Part shown: positions 34,072 to 45,000 of the stretch, in pieces
Numbering within the stretch: the first letter of the stretch is position 1
Layout of the letters: every line of letters starts with the position of its first letter
NCBI GenBank assembly: GCA_026214975.1
Contig: CM047805.1
Coordinates: 64,712,170 to 64,776,169, forward strand
Source: Gentiana macrophylla
Taxonomy: Eukaryota; Streptophyta; Magnoliopsida; Gentianales; Gentianaceae
Direction: 5' to 3'
Length of the DNA: 64,000 bases
Program-made: the position numbers and the translations under genes
Notes under the pieces: model-generated
Told to the model about the DNA's origin: nothing
The model's input: only the letters and a program-made list of their open reading frames with translations
The model's database searches: none

Positions 34072-35400
34072 TGTTGGAGAAAAAGCCCTTTTTGAATGGT
34101 TGAATAGTCAACTTTAGCGCGATTTACGGATAGGCTCCGATGTATGTCATCGAGAGTTAATGATATCATTAAATACTCCATACGGAGTAGTCGATGATGG
34201 GCTTTTGAATCACTCGATTCGGATGTCGGGTGAATGAGAAATTAATACCTAAAGTTGGTTGAAAATGTGTTGGAGATAAGAGTTGAAGGGAGTACCTTAA
34301 CTCAATATCCCACATTGGAAAGATGGGAGACTTGAGCTCCATATATAAGGGCTAGTGTATGCTCTTATAAATGTGCCCCAATGGGCAATGCACTTTGTGC
34401 AGGAGGGAGGACTTAGATTATTCCACGCGCGCGCCGCCGCCGCCGTCCGTCCGGCTCAGCTCGTGCTCGAGCTCGGCTCGGTTCAGGTGTTACTATTAAA
34501 AATTTTTGGACAAAATTTCTTTATGAAATTAACCATAAAATTAATTTTGGAATGTGATTGTGTCATTCGACCAATCATAATTCAGAGAACACGTCATCCG
34601 ACCAATCGGAAGCAAGGGTGAATTCGGCCAAGGTGCTCTATATGCCCCAATGGCTTTTTCTTTCTTGAGGGAAAAGTCGGCCATGACTTTTCCAAGGGGA
34701 AAAGTTTGATGATGTGTTTCGGCCAATCATATTTGAGCATTGGCTCCTCATCTCCACTATATAAAGAACCTCATGGATGAAAGTTTAAGCATCGAATTTT
34801 CTCTTGTGTCTTTCCACCACAAATCAGTCATATAGATCTAGATATTGAGTCGAAGAAAAGTCGGAGCACTATGTAAGTTCGCCGGAGCTCGGTTTTTGAA
34901 GTGCCTCTAAATTCGAGGCGAAAGCCGTTGTATCTTGGGAGACAGTTGCTACTACCGTGGGCACCATACCGGAGCAATTTGTCTTAAGGAAAGAGTAACT
35001 ACTCGCCTCAGTTTGATGTCTAGTCCTTTGTTTCTGCATCAAACTTTAATTGTTCATTGTTCGAGTTAGATCTGTATGATAGTATAGATTGTGTTAGATC
35101 TGTTAGATAATATGACTATTTCTATTCGCATTATTTATTATCTAATTTATTAGTCCGTAATTTGTTCTGTAAATTACTGATCTGTTCCGTAGATCACTCT
35201 ACACACGACACCTATTCTACCAAGCTTAAGACAAATTGTCGTGTGTTTCAAACTATCGTTGTATAATTGTTATGCCGCAGAATTTTTCGCAGATTTGTGT
35301 CCAATTTGCTTAAGTTTTTTGGTGTTATTAATCGCCTTTTGCAGCACCGGAATTTACGAAGGTCGATTGGTGTTAGTACCTATCTGCAATAATCTGTTTT
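34072..35400 (+). repeat. 5' LTR of the copia element, right end uncertain
   Basis: The first 355 bp match 40443-40798. Beyond 34426 is a GC-rich stretch (CGCGCGCGCCGCCGCC) that the truncated partner lacks. Two TATA-like sites are CCATATATAAGGG (34340) and CTATATAAAG (34758). The end is somewhere between about 35040 and 35400. Confidence 0.6.
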
Positions 35401-36192
35401 ATTAAACATGTGTTATATGTGTTGTTTCAATCTTGGTGATACCTGTACTGCCAAAATACTTTCCGAACAGGGCGTTCATGACTTAAATATTCGATCCTTA
35501 TCGCATCGGCAACAGATGCAAAGTTAGACTTTGTATAGTGTTGGTTTGAATTTTATGAGTATCCAACTTGCTTGTGTGTATATATAGGTACCTACCTTCA
35601 ACAGTACAACTTGTTTATGTTTTGGTGCAAGTTGTCTTCCTTCTTTCATATATACTTTTCGTGGATGCGCAGCATGATACTCATACAACTACGTATATCA
35701 ATTGTGTGGAAAAAAAAAAAAAAAAAAAAAAAAAAGGTTATCTCCCCTGCGTATCTTTCAAATATTCTATTGGCGTAAGAGTAATACTTTCCTCATTTCC
35801 ATGCATATTTTATGGTATGCAATTACAGTGAGTCGTGTAATATTCTCGAAAGATAAACAAGGATAGGATGAAGAAGTGTTGATCAAGTATTTAAGTACAG
35901 TTGATCACGTCATTTATGCTGTAAATTGGTCGCATTGAATGAGAAAGATTTTTCCGAAAAATATTAAGGAAGGAGGAAAAATAGGATTATTAAATATATA
36001 TCATTATTATGCTTGGGACAGATATGTATATATATATATATATATATAGCGAAAGTTATTCTGATTTTTAATCATGTGCGAGTGGCCCTAAAATTTACTT
36101 GGTACTGCCGAGCAGAAGTAATTGTATACTTGATACACGTGACAAGCACTATGTTATTTGGCATGCGGTTGGTATAATATCACTTTGCTTAG
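35401..36192 (+). other. copia interior, unrecognised
   Basis: Expected position of leader and gag, but no gag frame survives. It contains a poly(A) run at 35708-35734 and an (AT)n run near 36027-36048. Confidence 0.45.
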
Positions 36193-36733
36193 CATGGCCG
36201 GCCCAATAAGGAAGCAAAGAATAGGCGTGGGGCAGGCAACCATCTCAAAAGTAAAATACTTGTTTTGCGAACAAACGATAATTAACAACAATAAATATTA
36301 TATGTTTAAAGATTTTTCTGTTATCTATTGCAGTCCAATTGGTTAAAATGTTTGGCATTTCTTTAAAAGACCTGAGTTCAAGTCCCGTCAATGGCAAGTT
36401 TTTTTTTTGACTCATTTAAAACACTTTAGGCCTTTTTTTTTTTGACTTTTTAAAATCACTTTAGGCCTTTTTTTTGTCCCGGTAATTCCAATTAATTTAT
36501 TGATTCTCTTAAACAACTTTGAGCCTTTTGAACCATAATATATTAGAACCCTCCAATATATATGTGGTTTCTATTGCCACCACATAATTAGTACTCACAC
36601 CGTTTTTTTGTTTTATATTTATTATTCCAGCTAATTCATTTTTAAACATCTTTTGGGTCTTTTGAACCATAATATATTAGCACCTCCAATATATATATAT
36701 GTATATGTATATATATACTTCGAACTACACGAC

Positions 36734-36774
<41 letters not shown>

Positions 36775-37008
36775 TTACTTCGAACTACACGACCTAAATA
36801 TTCTACAAAAGAGATGATTAATTTTACTATTTTATAGGTATTTTTGAGTCTATCAACGAATTGAATTTTGTATCTACGGATGTAAAAACACGATATTAAA
36901 GTAATATTTTGTAAATATATTTTTTCAAAAAAAAAGAAAAAAACTTTGAACTAAAAGGCCTAATTCGACGATTCGCCGAAGGCCGAAAAATTTCCAGGGC
37001 CGGCCCTG
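36193..37008. mobile_element. 816-bp hAT element inside the copia interior
   Basis: Ends CATGGCCGGCCC and GGGCCGGCCCTG are inverted and flanked by perfect 8-bp duplications TTGCTTAG (36185-36192 and 37009-37016). There is no transposase frame. The interior has poly(T) runs, two related copies of a segment with TTTTGAACCATAATATATTAG (about 36519 and 36660), a (TA)n run and a tRNA-like segment. Confidence 0.9.
36332..36396 (+). repeat. tRNA-like segment with degenerate A and B boxes
   Basis: CCAATTGGTTAAAATG resembles an A box and GAGTTCAAGTCCCGTC a B box, spaced about as in a tRNA gene and followed by poly(T). No acceptor stem is evident, so it is a tRNA-derived relic and not a tRNA gene. Confidence 0.4.
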
Positions 37009-37016
37009 TTGCTTAG

Positions 37017-37917
37017 CAAACTCTTTTGGTAAATGTCAGACCACATGTGAATCTGTATATATTGTTTTGTGTTTGATGCTAGTAGCTACATGTTACATCA
37101 AGGCTGTATCCATACAGTATTTGCATTAGTGATATACATAGGTGAACAATATGCTTAGTAACTGGTATGTTGATTGTTTGATCGTGTATTTAATTGTCGA
37201 GGTGGTTTATACCAGTTACGTTTGAACTAAATTTTGAAACATTGTATGTCTTCTATTGTTGATGAGAAATGAAAGGATACACCGAGGTGAATCAAATGCG
37301 ATTGTGTCTTTTTGTGACACTGATTGTGTTGTAAGCACTAGCGTAGCACCAAAGTGATCGATTAATCTCATCCCTTGGATGGAGAAGTTCGGTGGTGTGA
37401 CGAATGGGGTTTTGAATGATCAAATTGGATTGATCAGTGTGTTGACAGTGAAACTCTCTATTGAGCACAAAAGCGATGCTCATTAATGAGCCAGAGAGAT
37501 TGGCTCTTAGCTCTGCTTACATGCGTGAGTTGTCATGCTTGTGACACTATGACTAGCACTTTCAAATTTCAAATTCGTTCGTCCATTGATGAACTTGGAG
37601 TTGTTACCAAATTTGAAATTTGATCATAATCACAGGTGTCAAGTATGTGTTGAAGCCATGTTGGCTAACTCCCCGGTTGACTATTAGAAAGGAACACAGA
37701 ACCTCTATATTCGTGTGAACTAGAGGTGATAAAAATATAATGTTACTTTTATTGAGTATAGCACCGAAATATTATGATGTTTAAATGCTGAAAAGCGAAG
37801 ATAAGGCTCGTGATGCCTTGATGGTTATCAGAATGAATGTGATAATAAACATAGCAAACGGATGAGATGTATCCGTAGGGATTGTGATTGTGGATATGAT
37901 GTATTTTTTCATGAGTC
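37017..37917 (+). other. copia interior, degenerate
   Basis: Probable former gag and protease territory of the copia element; no frame longer than about 60 codons and no recognisable motif. Confidence 0.45.
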
Positions 37918-38320
37918 TTGCTAAGGGCCCGGCATTATTCATCAAATAACTACACCATACACACCTCAGCCAAGTGGTGTTGCTGCGTGCAACAACCGAA
38001 CTCGTTAAGAGTGGGTGAATGCTATGTTGCTAAGTTCGGGTTTACCTTAGAACTTGTGGGGGGGACTATCCTCTCAGCGAAATTCATTCTGGACAAGATC
38101 CCTTCAAAGAAGAAGGACGACACCCTGTATGAGTTGTGGAAAACCCGAGGTCTAGCTACAAATTCTTAGAAATGTGGGGGTGTTTGGCTAAGGTAGAAGT
38201 ACCTAAACCAAAGCAAGTGGAAATGAGACCAAAAATGATTGGTTGTACTCTCAAGAGTAGTGCCTATTGGTTTATGGTGCATAAAATCGACATGATGAGG
38301 TCATCACCATGTTGTGCTTA
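37918..38320 (+). pseudogene. copia integrase fragment
   Basis: Broken frames encode IIHQITTPYTPQPSGVA, then a stretch resembling the copia integrase C-terminal half (ILDKIPSKKKDDTLYELWK, then WGCLAKVEVPKPKQVEM). Several frame changes and stops are present. Confidence 0.75.
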
Positions 38321-38556
38321 GAGTGTGATCCTCAAGAACTTGAGGAACCTCGTTGTAGTATAAGGACTAGGACTTCCAAGTCCTTTGCTCCTGATTTTCT
38401 GACCTATGTGGTAGAAAACGAATCCAGGATATATGCTGAGGCAATGTCAATTCCATAAACTCCTTTTCTGGAAAGAAGCTATATGTAGTGGAATAAAATC
38501 CATCATTTCAAAACCACGCTTGGAAGTTGGTTGGTCTTCCAACGGGTAATAAACCA

Positions 38557-39226
38557 CACGGGTACAAGTGGAACTTCAAGAAGAAGTTAAAGGTTGATGG
38601 ATTTATTGTAAGGCGTTGTTGGTAGCCTGAGGGTATCGACAGAAAGAAGGCCTTGACTTCTTACTCACCAGTTACGAGAATTACTTATATAAGGATTCTT
38701 ATCGATATAGCTGGAGTCTATAACCTGGAAATCCTTCAAATGGATGGTTATGGTGAGTTAAAAGAAGAGATGTACTTGGAAAAACCTAAGGATTCATAGT
38801 TCCAGGACAAGAGAGTAAGATGTGTAGACTTGTTAAGTCTCTCTGTGGCTCGAATAAAAGCTAGAGCAATGGCTTATCAAGTTTGACAATGTCATGTTGT
38901 CAAGTGGGTAGGACATATATATGTCTACATTGAGAACACACCTTTGTGATAGTATGTCTATGGCGTTCTAATAATGGGAAGTACTCATGAGAGTATCATG
39001 AACGGAAAGGATGCTGGGAAGGAACTTCTATGTGAAGGACCTAGGAGTTGCCGATGTGATACTAGGGATTAAGATCTCTAGTGTATCTGGGGGACTTGTG
39101 TTGTCACAAACTCATTATCTTGAGTTTGTTTTGGAAAGATTTAATGTCTTTGATAGAAGTCCAGTGAGCACTCCACTTGACCTAAGTATGCACTTAGTCA
39201 AGAACAGAGGTGAACCTGTGCATTAA
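38557..39226 (+). pseudogene. copia reverse transcriptase fragment
   Basis: Frames in order contain SYSPVTRITYIRILIDIAGV, YNLEILQMDG, then after stops FYVKDLGVADVILGIKISS and HYLEFVLERFNVFDRSPVST. This is the copia reverse transcriptase order. The central catalytic YVDD region is destroyed and there are several stops. Confidence 0.8.
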
Positions 39227-39232
39227 TTGAGA

Positions 39233-39880
39233 TATTCTCAAGTGATCGGAAGTCTGATGTACATAACCAACTGTACATGACCAGACTTAGCATGTTCAGT
39301 GAAGAAACTGAGTAGGTTCACGAGTAATCCAGATCATAGTCATGGGAAAGCCTTAAATAGGTTGTTGAGGTACATGAAGTACACTATGAGTATGGGACTA
39401 CGATATACTAGATATCCAGCAGTATTAGAAGGATACTGTGATGCCAACTGGATATCAGATATGAAAGATTCGAAGTCCACCAGTGGATACATATCCATGA
39501 TTGGTGGTGCTGCTGTGTCCTGGAAGTCTACAAGACAAACGTGCATAGCTCGTTCCACAATGGAAGCTGAGTTTATAGCCTTGATAAGGCTAGAGAATAA
39601 GCTAAATGGCTTTGCAATTTCCTAGAGAATGTTCCATGCCAGTGGCTGCTATCAGCATACACTGTGATAGTCAGTCGGCTAAAGGAAGGGCACAGAGTAG
39701 TGTGTATAATGGTAAGTCTCGACACATACGGTGTAGACAAAATACCATTAAATAATTGATCTCTAATGGCGTGGTTTCCATCGACTGTGTAAGGTCGAGG
39801 GAGAATCTTGCGGATCCGCGTACAAAAGGTTTAGCTAGAGATCAGATGTCAATTTTGACAAGCTGGAATGGGTCAAGCCT
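39233..39880 (+). pseudogene. copia RNase H fragment
   Basis: It encodes [50 protein letters not shown], then after a frameshift SRHIR and ENLADPRTKGLARDQ. Catalytic region motifs (the Asp in CDANW and the Glu in EAEF) remain, but the frame is broken near 39620. Confidence 0.8.
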
Positions 39881-40429
39881 ATTACGCATGTTTCCTTGTA
39901 GGGCAACCCAACCATGTTGACTTGGAGATCCCAAGATCATGGTTCAAAAGGGACAACTAAGCTATAATGAAGCGATTCAAAGACTTACCCATTACGAGAG
40001 AATAAAAGTGCTATCTCTGCAGAGGTGTGAGGTTAAGCTTAGCTTTTAATGATTCTATATCTTGATATTCAAGTGGGGTAGGCGAGAACACCCTTGATAG
40101 GAGGTCACCTATGTAAGTGTGAAGTGGGGCGCGCTTATGAGAATTTTGAGGCTTGAATTTTCTAAAGCACTTTACGAAACCAAGTGTTGTCCAGGGCCGA
40201 GACGGACACAACCATGAGAACCGAAAGGTGCTAGGGGAAATATTGTGTGAGTGCTATTATCTTGGTTTACACTAAAAATTTGACGATTCAAGACCTAGTT
40301 CACTGATTAGCCGAGTAAATCCGATAGTACTTTCACTAAGGCGAGTTCAAGGCCGAAGCTACCTCTCCCGATGCAATATTTTTCATCGACTTCTCTTGAG
40401 TCTGCATTTGCATTTGCATTAATTTTCAT

Positions 40430-40442
40430 TCATGTGGGGGAT
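40430..40442 (+). other. polypurine tract of the copia element
   Basis: CATGTGGGGGATTG precedes the 3' LTR TG. Confidence 0.8.
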
Positions 40443-40798
40443 TGTTGGAGAAAAAGCCCTTTTTGAAGGGTTGAATAGTCAACTTTAGCACGATTTACGG
40501 ATAGGCTCCGATGTATGCCATCGAGAGTTAATGATATCATTATATATTCCATACGGAGTAGTTGATGATGGGCTTTTGAATCACTCGATTCGGATGTCGG
40601 GTGAATGAGAAATTAATGCCTAAAGTTGGTTGAAAATATGTTGGAGATAAGAGTTGAAGGGAGTACCTTAACTCAATATCCCACATTGGAAATATGGGAG
40701 ACTTGAGCTCCATATATAAGGGCTAGTGTATGCTCTTATAAATGTGCCCCAAGGGGCAAGGCACTTTTATGCAGGAGGGAGGACTTAGATTATTCCAC
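40443..40798 (+). repeat. 3' LTR of the copia element, truncated
   Basis: It matches 34072-34426 and then stops in the middle of the LTR at ATTATTCCAC. What follows is about 16 bp of filler and the interior of another element's LTR. Confidence 0.9.
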
Positions 40799-40814
40799 AT
40801 GAAGAAAAAACTTG

Positions 40815-42053
40815 TCCATTCATTCCTTCGGGAAGTAGACATACAGTTTCCTTATTTGTTAATCCTAGAAACTGATCGATGGCGCCAATTCATATTATAT
40901 TAATTATGAACTAATTGATCACTAGGGGGTTGATGGTAAATAAGGATAAGATGTTTCGAGAAGGGTTTACGGAGATATCCCGAATTGAAACGAACATTCT
41001 ATGGAGGATTTATTCGTATGTAGTGATTATATCAGTGGACGCTTATCAACTCATAGTTGAGTATAAGTTATCTATATTCGGCAGAGTTCAGTTTCGGGTT
41101 TATGGTGGTGTAATCTCGGAATTAATAGGTTGGATATAATTGTTCGGTCTGATGAATAATTTTATTCGATTTATTGTAGCTACTGAATATGGGTCCATGG
41201 TCCTCGACGTGGCTCCTAATATAGCATTTATGTTTTCTCGTCGTTTCACCTCAATTAATATTAAATAGTTGGAATGGACTATATTATTGATATGTGGATT
41301 AATTGTTTAGTTGGACTAGATAATTAAATACATGGAAAATAAATTTTTTTCGTGGACTCGGCCCATTGTGTGTAAAAATGCGTGTAGCCCTTAATACCTA
41401 GGGTTTGGCCGCATTTTATAAGTATTATTAATTATTGGGAAATTAGTTTTCTTGGATAATTATGTAAAATATGATTTAATTATTTATTTGTTAAATGATA
41501 AATCATGGAATATTGGATAATATATTTATTTATCCTAATTTGTTTGGGATATATATTATATTTATCTTTTATTTAAATTAAGGATTAATCTAATAATTAT
41601 CTCTTAATTATTAAATCCTTGGAGGACAATGATTTCTCTCCTATATAAAGAGAGTTCTCCCAAGCCTTTTCATAACACATAATTTCGGTTTTGAGGAAGT
41701 ATTAAGGCTTAGAATTTTCGGCCTTAAATACTATGGGTTCGAGTTTTAGAAAACTTCGGGTTTTCTAAGGTAGCATATCGAGGAGGTCCGGCGGCTTGAA
41801 ACACCATCCACCTAGTGGTGCTTGGAGACAGACGTTGGAAGACTTTGGCTTCTCAACTAGGATCTCAACTAGCTTGGATTTACCTTTTGTTCTTGGCGTT
41901 TTTGCATCATAAAAAAAGGTTGGTAATCTAAACCCCCTCGTAGGTTTAGATCTATTATATTTATGTAATTTGGTTGACTAGATCTAGATCTTGTACTTTC
42001 CGCTATCGTAATCGGGTGGATCTTTGATCCATCCGGCGATATTACATCCTACA
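40815..42053 (+). repeat. 5' LTR of the plus copia-like element, left part missing
   Basis: It aligns with 48160-49740 from TCCATTC..CCTTCGGGA onward, so about 580 bp are missing. It keeps the TATA box (41642-41652) and the LTR end ATTACATCCTACA. Confidence 0.88.
41642..41652 (+). promoter_or_regulatory. LTR TATA box, TATATAAAGAG
   Basis: CTCCTATATAAAGAGAG, the same motif as in the minus copy; the partner is at 49376-49386. Confidence 0.7.
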
Positions 42054-42055
42054 AG

Positions 42056-42068
42056 TGGTAGCAGAGCC
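42056..42068 (+). other. primer-binding site, initiator tRNA-Met
   Basis: TGGTAGCAGAGCC, two bases after the LTR, differs at one position from the usual plant copia site TGGTATCAGAGCC. Confidence 0.8.
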
Positions 42069-45000
42069 TTTGATCTATCAATCGAAGTATGTGAATTTTA
42101 GATCTAGGAGTGGAAAAGCATGTTTTAGATTGTTTTTCGTTTGCTTTTTTAAGTAATTCGAAAATATCATGAATGATGCCTTTGTGATTGTCGTGGTTGA
42201 AGAGATGGATTGGGGTTGGTATTGTTTACTCGTTAGATCTATTGTAAACTCATATAAATTCGTATATATGAGTATAGGAAATTTTATAATTTTAGTTTCC
42301 TAGAAGTAGATCTGTTTTGTTTCTGTTCGGTTTTTTATTTATTCCCGGAGATTGAACCGTTGAAACGACAATCCCTCCGGTCAGAATGAAGAATAAAAGT
42401 TTAAGAACAGGCCCTTAAAATTTCATGACAATCGGAGTCCATTTCGATGTCCAATCGTTACAATTAAGTTGCTGCTGTGTCGTAAAAGCACTGCAGCCCC
42501 AGCTGTCACTTCGTCGAATTTCTAGAAGAGATTGGACCGTTGAAACGAAGATCCAACCCTTCAGAGCAATAGGAGGAGTGAAGAGCAGGTCCATAAAGTT
42601 TCGTGACAATCAAAGTTCGTTTGGATGTCCGATTGTCGATAAAACGCGGCAGCAGCAGATTAGAAAATAGTAAACCCTAGTTAGGGTTTGTGTTTTTTTT
42701 ATAGGTTAGATACGGGGGTGCCAACGATCCATATCGGTGTTTATTCTTTCAGTTATTTTTTCGTGTATGATCGAAATTATGTGATAGAAACCGGCAAATT
42801 GCCATGACATGCATCATATCATGATTCCAATCCAATGCATACATGTAGCTAGTTTATTTGGTACAAATTAGGCATGTATAACTCGTATTATTAGTTAAAA
42901 GCTATTTTAATTAATATGTGGTAGTTAATTAATTAAGTAACTAATTATTAAAACCGAGGAACCGGGTTTTGTCAATCGTTACGATTTTAGTGATGGATTC
43001 TCGGTGAATCCCACTTAGATAAATCGTTGAGTTTTCGGAGATGGCTTCTCGATGAAGCCACCTTAAACAAAAATGAGATTACGCTTTGGTTGACAACATA
43101 GAAATTGGAAAATCTTAGTACAATGGGTTCGGAAATGGTCTAACCATGGTTGGGCGAGTTCAACTGAGCTACCGCTCGATTGACTCCCCTCCAAGTGTGA
43201 CGTTTGCACGGGGGTTCGACAAGACTTAGCATATCCGATAAGCCTTCGGGCTAAATGGGGCTTCTCTTGCCGGATCCGACCGACAGTCACATATGTTCCA
43301 ACGAATAAGACGGTGTAGGCTTGCCTACTTAACCGACCCTGTTCGGAGTACTTTGATTCATTGTTTTTTATTGTCAAGACCGAAACCGTAATTAGTAAAC
43401 CCACCACTTTTTCACATTATTGAGGGGAGCCGAAGGCGATACCAACCCCACGGCCTCTACTATAGATGCAAGCACGTGAGAGAAGGTGACGCCTCGAGCC
43501 GCTTTGATTTCGGCCCCCTATGGATGGTGTTCACCCCTATCAAAATTCAAGGCTTGGTCTCCGAAATGATAGGATTTTGGGTACTCGTTGTGTCACTGAC
43601 CGACCCTACGGCGGCATACTCAGGGCGTACTTTGAGATCGGATATAGTACGTCACACTCTTTATGGATATTTTTGAAATATCTAGGCTAGAAAAAAGAAG
43701 GTAATCAATGATTAATGTCCGGAATGTCTGATTCCCGTGAGATGTTCGATTCTCGAAGCTTAACCATTGAGAGAGATTGTCTCAGTTTAACCGTCACCTC
43801 TTTGACCTACCCTACGGCGGCACTGAGGTTCCTAAAATAAAAATCTAGTAGTGAAAATTTATTTTTTGAATTTAACTTTCTGTCATATTTTTTACAACTA
43901 AATCTCTAGGCTACTAAACTGTTAGTAATAGGACTTCATTAAAAATGTGGAAGTAACAAGTACGTTGTAATTATCAAAAGAATGCAGTTAATTTTTCGGA
44001 AGAGATTTTTCCCTTGAGCCTTTAAAAACTTAAGTGACATAGTATAGGTATGTCACGGATGTCACTCATGTTGAACGAGAGACGACCATACTTAGTTTAC
44101 AAAAGCTGATTTAGGACTGTATATAAAATTCATTTAGTGAATTTTAAAAAGTGTAATTACACATCAAATTTCTAATTGAAATCGGAAAATCATACATAAG
44201 GCGTTGCTAATTAGACGGTATTTGGAACCGATAAACTAGTGGGAGCCTTAGTCTTATGATTTGTTGTTTTTCTGAATCATTAGAAATGTGTAATAGACTG
44301 CACATGAGTTTCTCCTTTCATTGAAAAAACATGAATAAAGCGTTGCTAGTTAGACAGTATTTGGAACTAATAAACTAGTGGGAGCTTAGCTCTGGAGTTT
44401 TTCCAATCTTTTGAAACATCATGAACAAAGCATTGCTAGTTAGACAGTATTTGGAACTGATAAACTAGTGGGAGCTTAGTTCTGGGGGATTTTCTAATCT
44501 TTGAAAAATCATAAATACAAAGTGTTGCTAGTTAGACGGTATTTGGAACCGATAAACTAGTGGGAGCTTTGGTCTTATGATTTGTCGATTAGAAAATTTG
44601 AATAGTCCAAGCTAGTAACACATCATTAGACATCCCACAGTTTAAGAGTAGTGTCTACTCAAACGCACTGCTAGTTCAAGACTGTTTCCATTTAAGGAAA
44701 GTCGAGAATGGGAAAGAATGTCTATACGTGTTAATCATCTAAACTAAGTAGTTTTAAGGCTAAACCGAAAAATTAATAAATTGGAAATTAGAGGATAAGT
44801 AAAGTGATTTCGGATCACTGACCAATGCATCCTTAGCAATTTTCTCAAAAGCTAAGTTCTTTGGAAGAACTAGGTAGCTTTGCATTAAACGATAAATAAA
44901 ATAGACAACGGCAGTTATTTCAGATAGACTAGTGGGAGTGATATAAGGAAATGAATCTCGGATTCAATTCTTGAGTATCACAGAAAATTCATTTTCTATT

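Larger units (their letters stand above)
34072..40798 (+). mobile_element. decayed Ty1/copia element with truncated 3' LTR
   Basis: The LTR start TGTTGGAGAAAAAGCCC occurs at 34072 and, after the purine tract ATGTGGGGGATTG, at 40443. Between them lie remnants of integrase, reverse transcriptase and RNase H in the copia order. The 3' LTR copy is cut after about 356 bp at 40798. Stops and frameshifts throughout pol show it is inactive. The right end of the 5' LTR and the primer site could not be placed. Confidence 0.85.

Noticed and set aside
34426..34500. CpG island or host promoter in the GC-rich stretch CGCGCGCGCCGCC
   Set aside because: It lies within the copia 5' LTR and there is no host gene beside it; treated as part of the LTR.
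35568..35831. Frames around the poly(A) run as genes
   Set aside because: Open only because of the lysine-coding A-run; no coding character on either side.
36332..36396. Functional tRNA gene
   Set aside because: No acceptor stem pairing or clear anticodon arm; only degenerate box motifs.
44201..44620. CRISPR-like array
   Set aside because: Repeat spacing is irregular, the spacers are related to each other, and this is plant retrotransposon interior.
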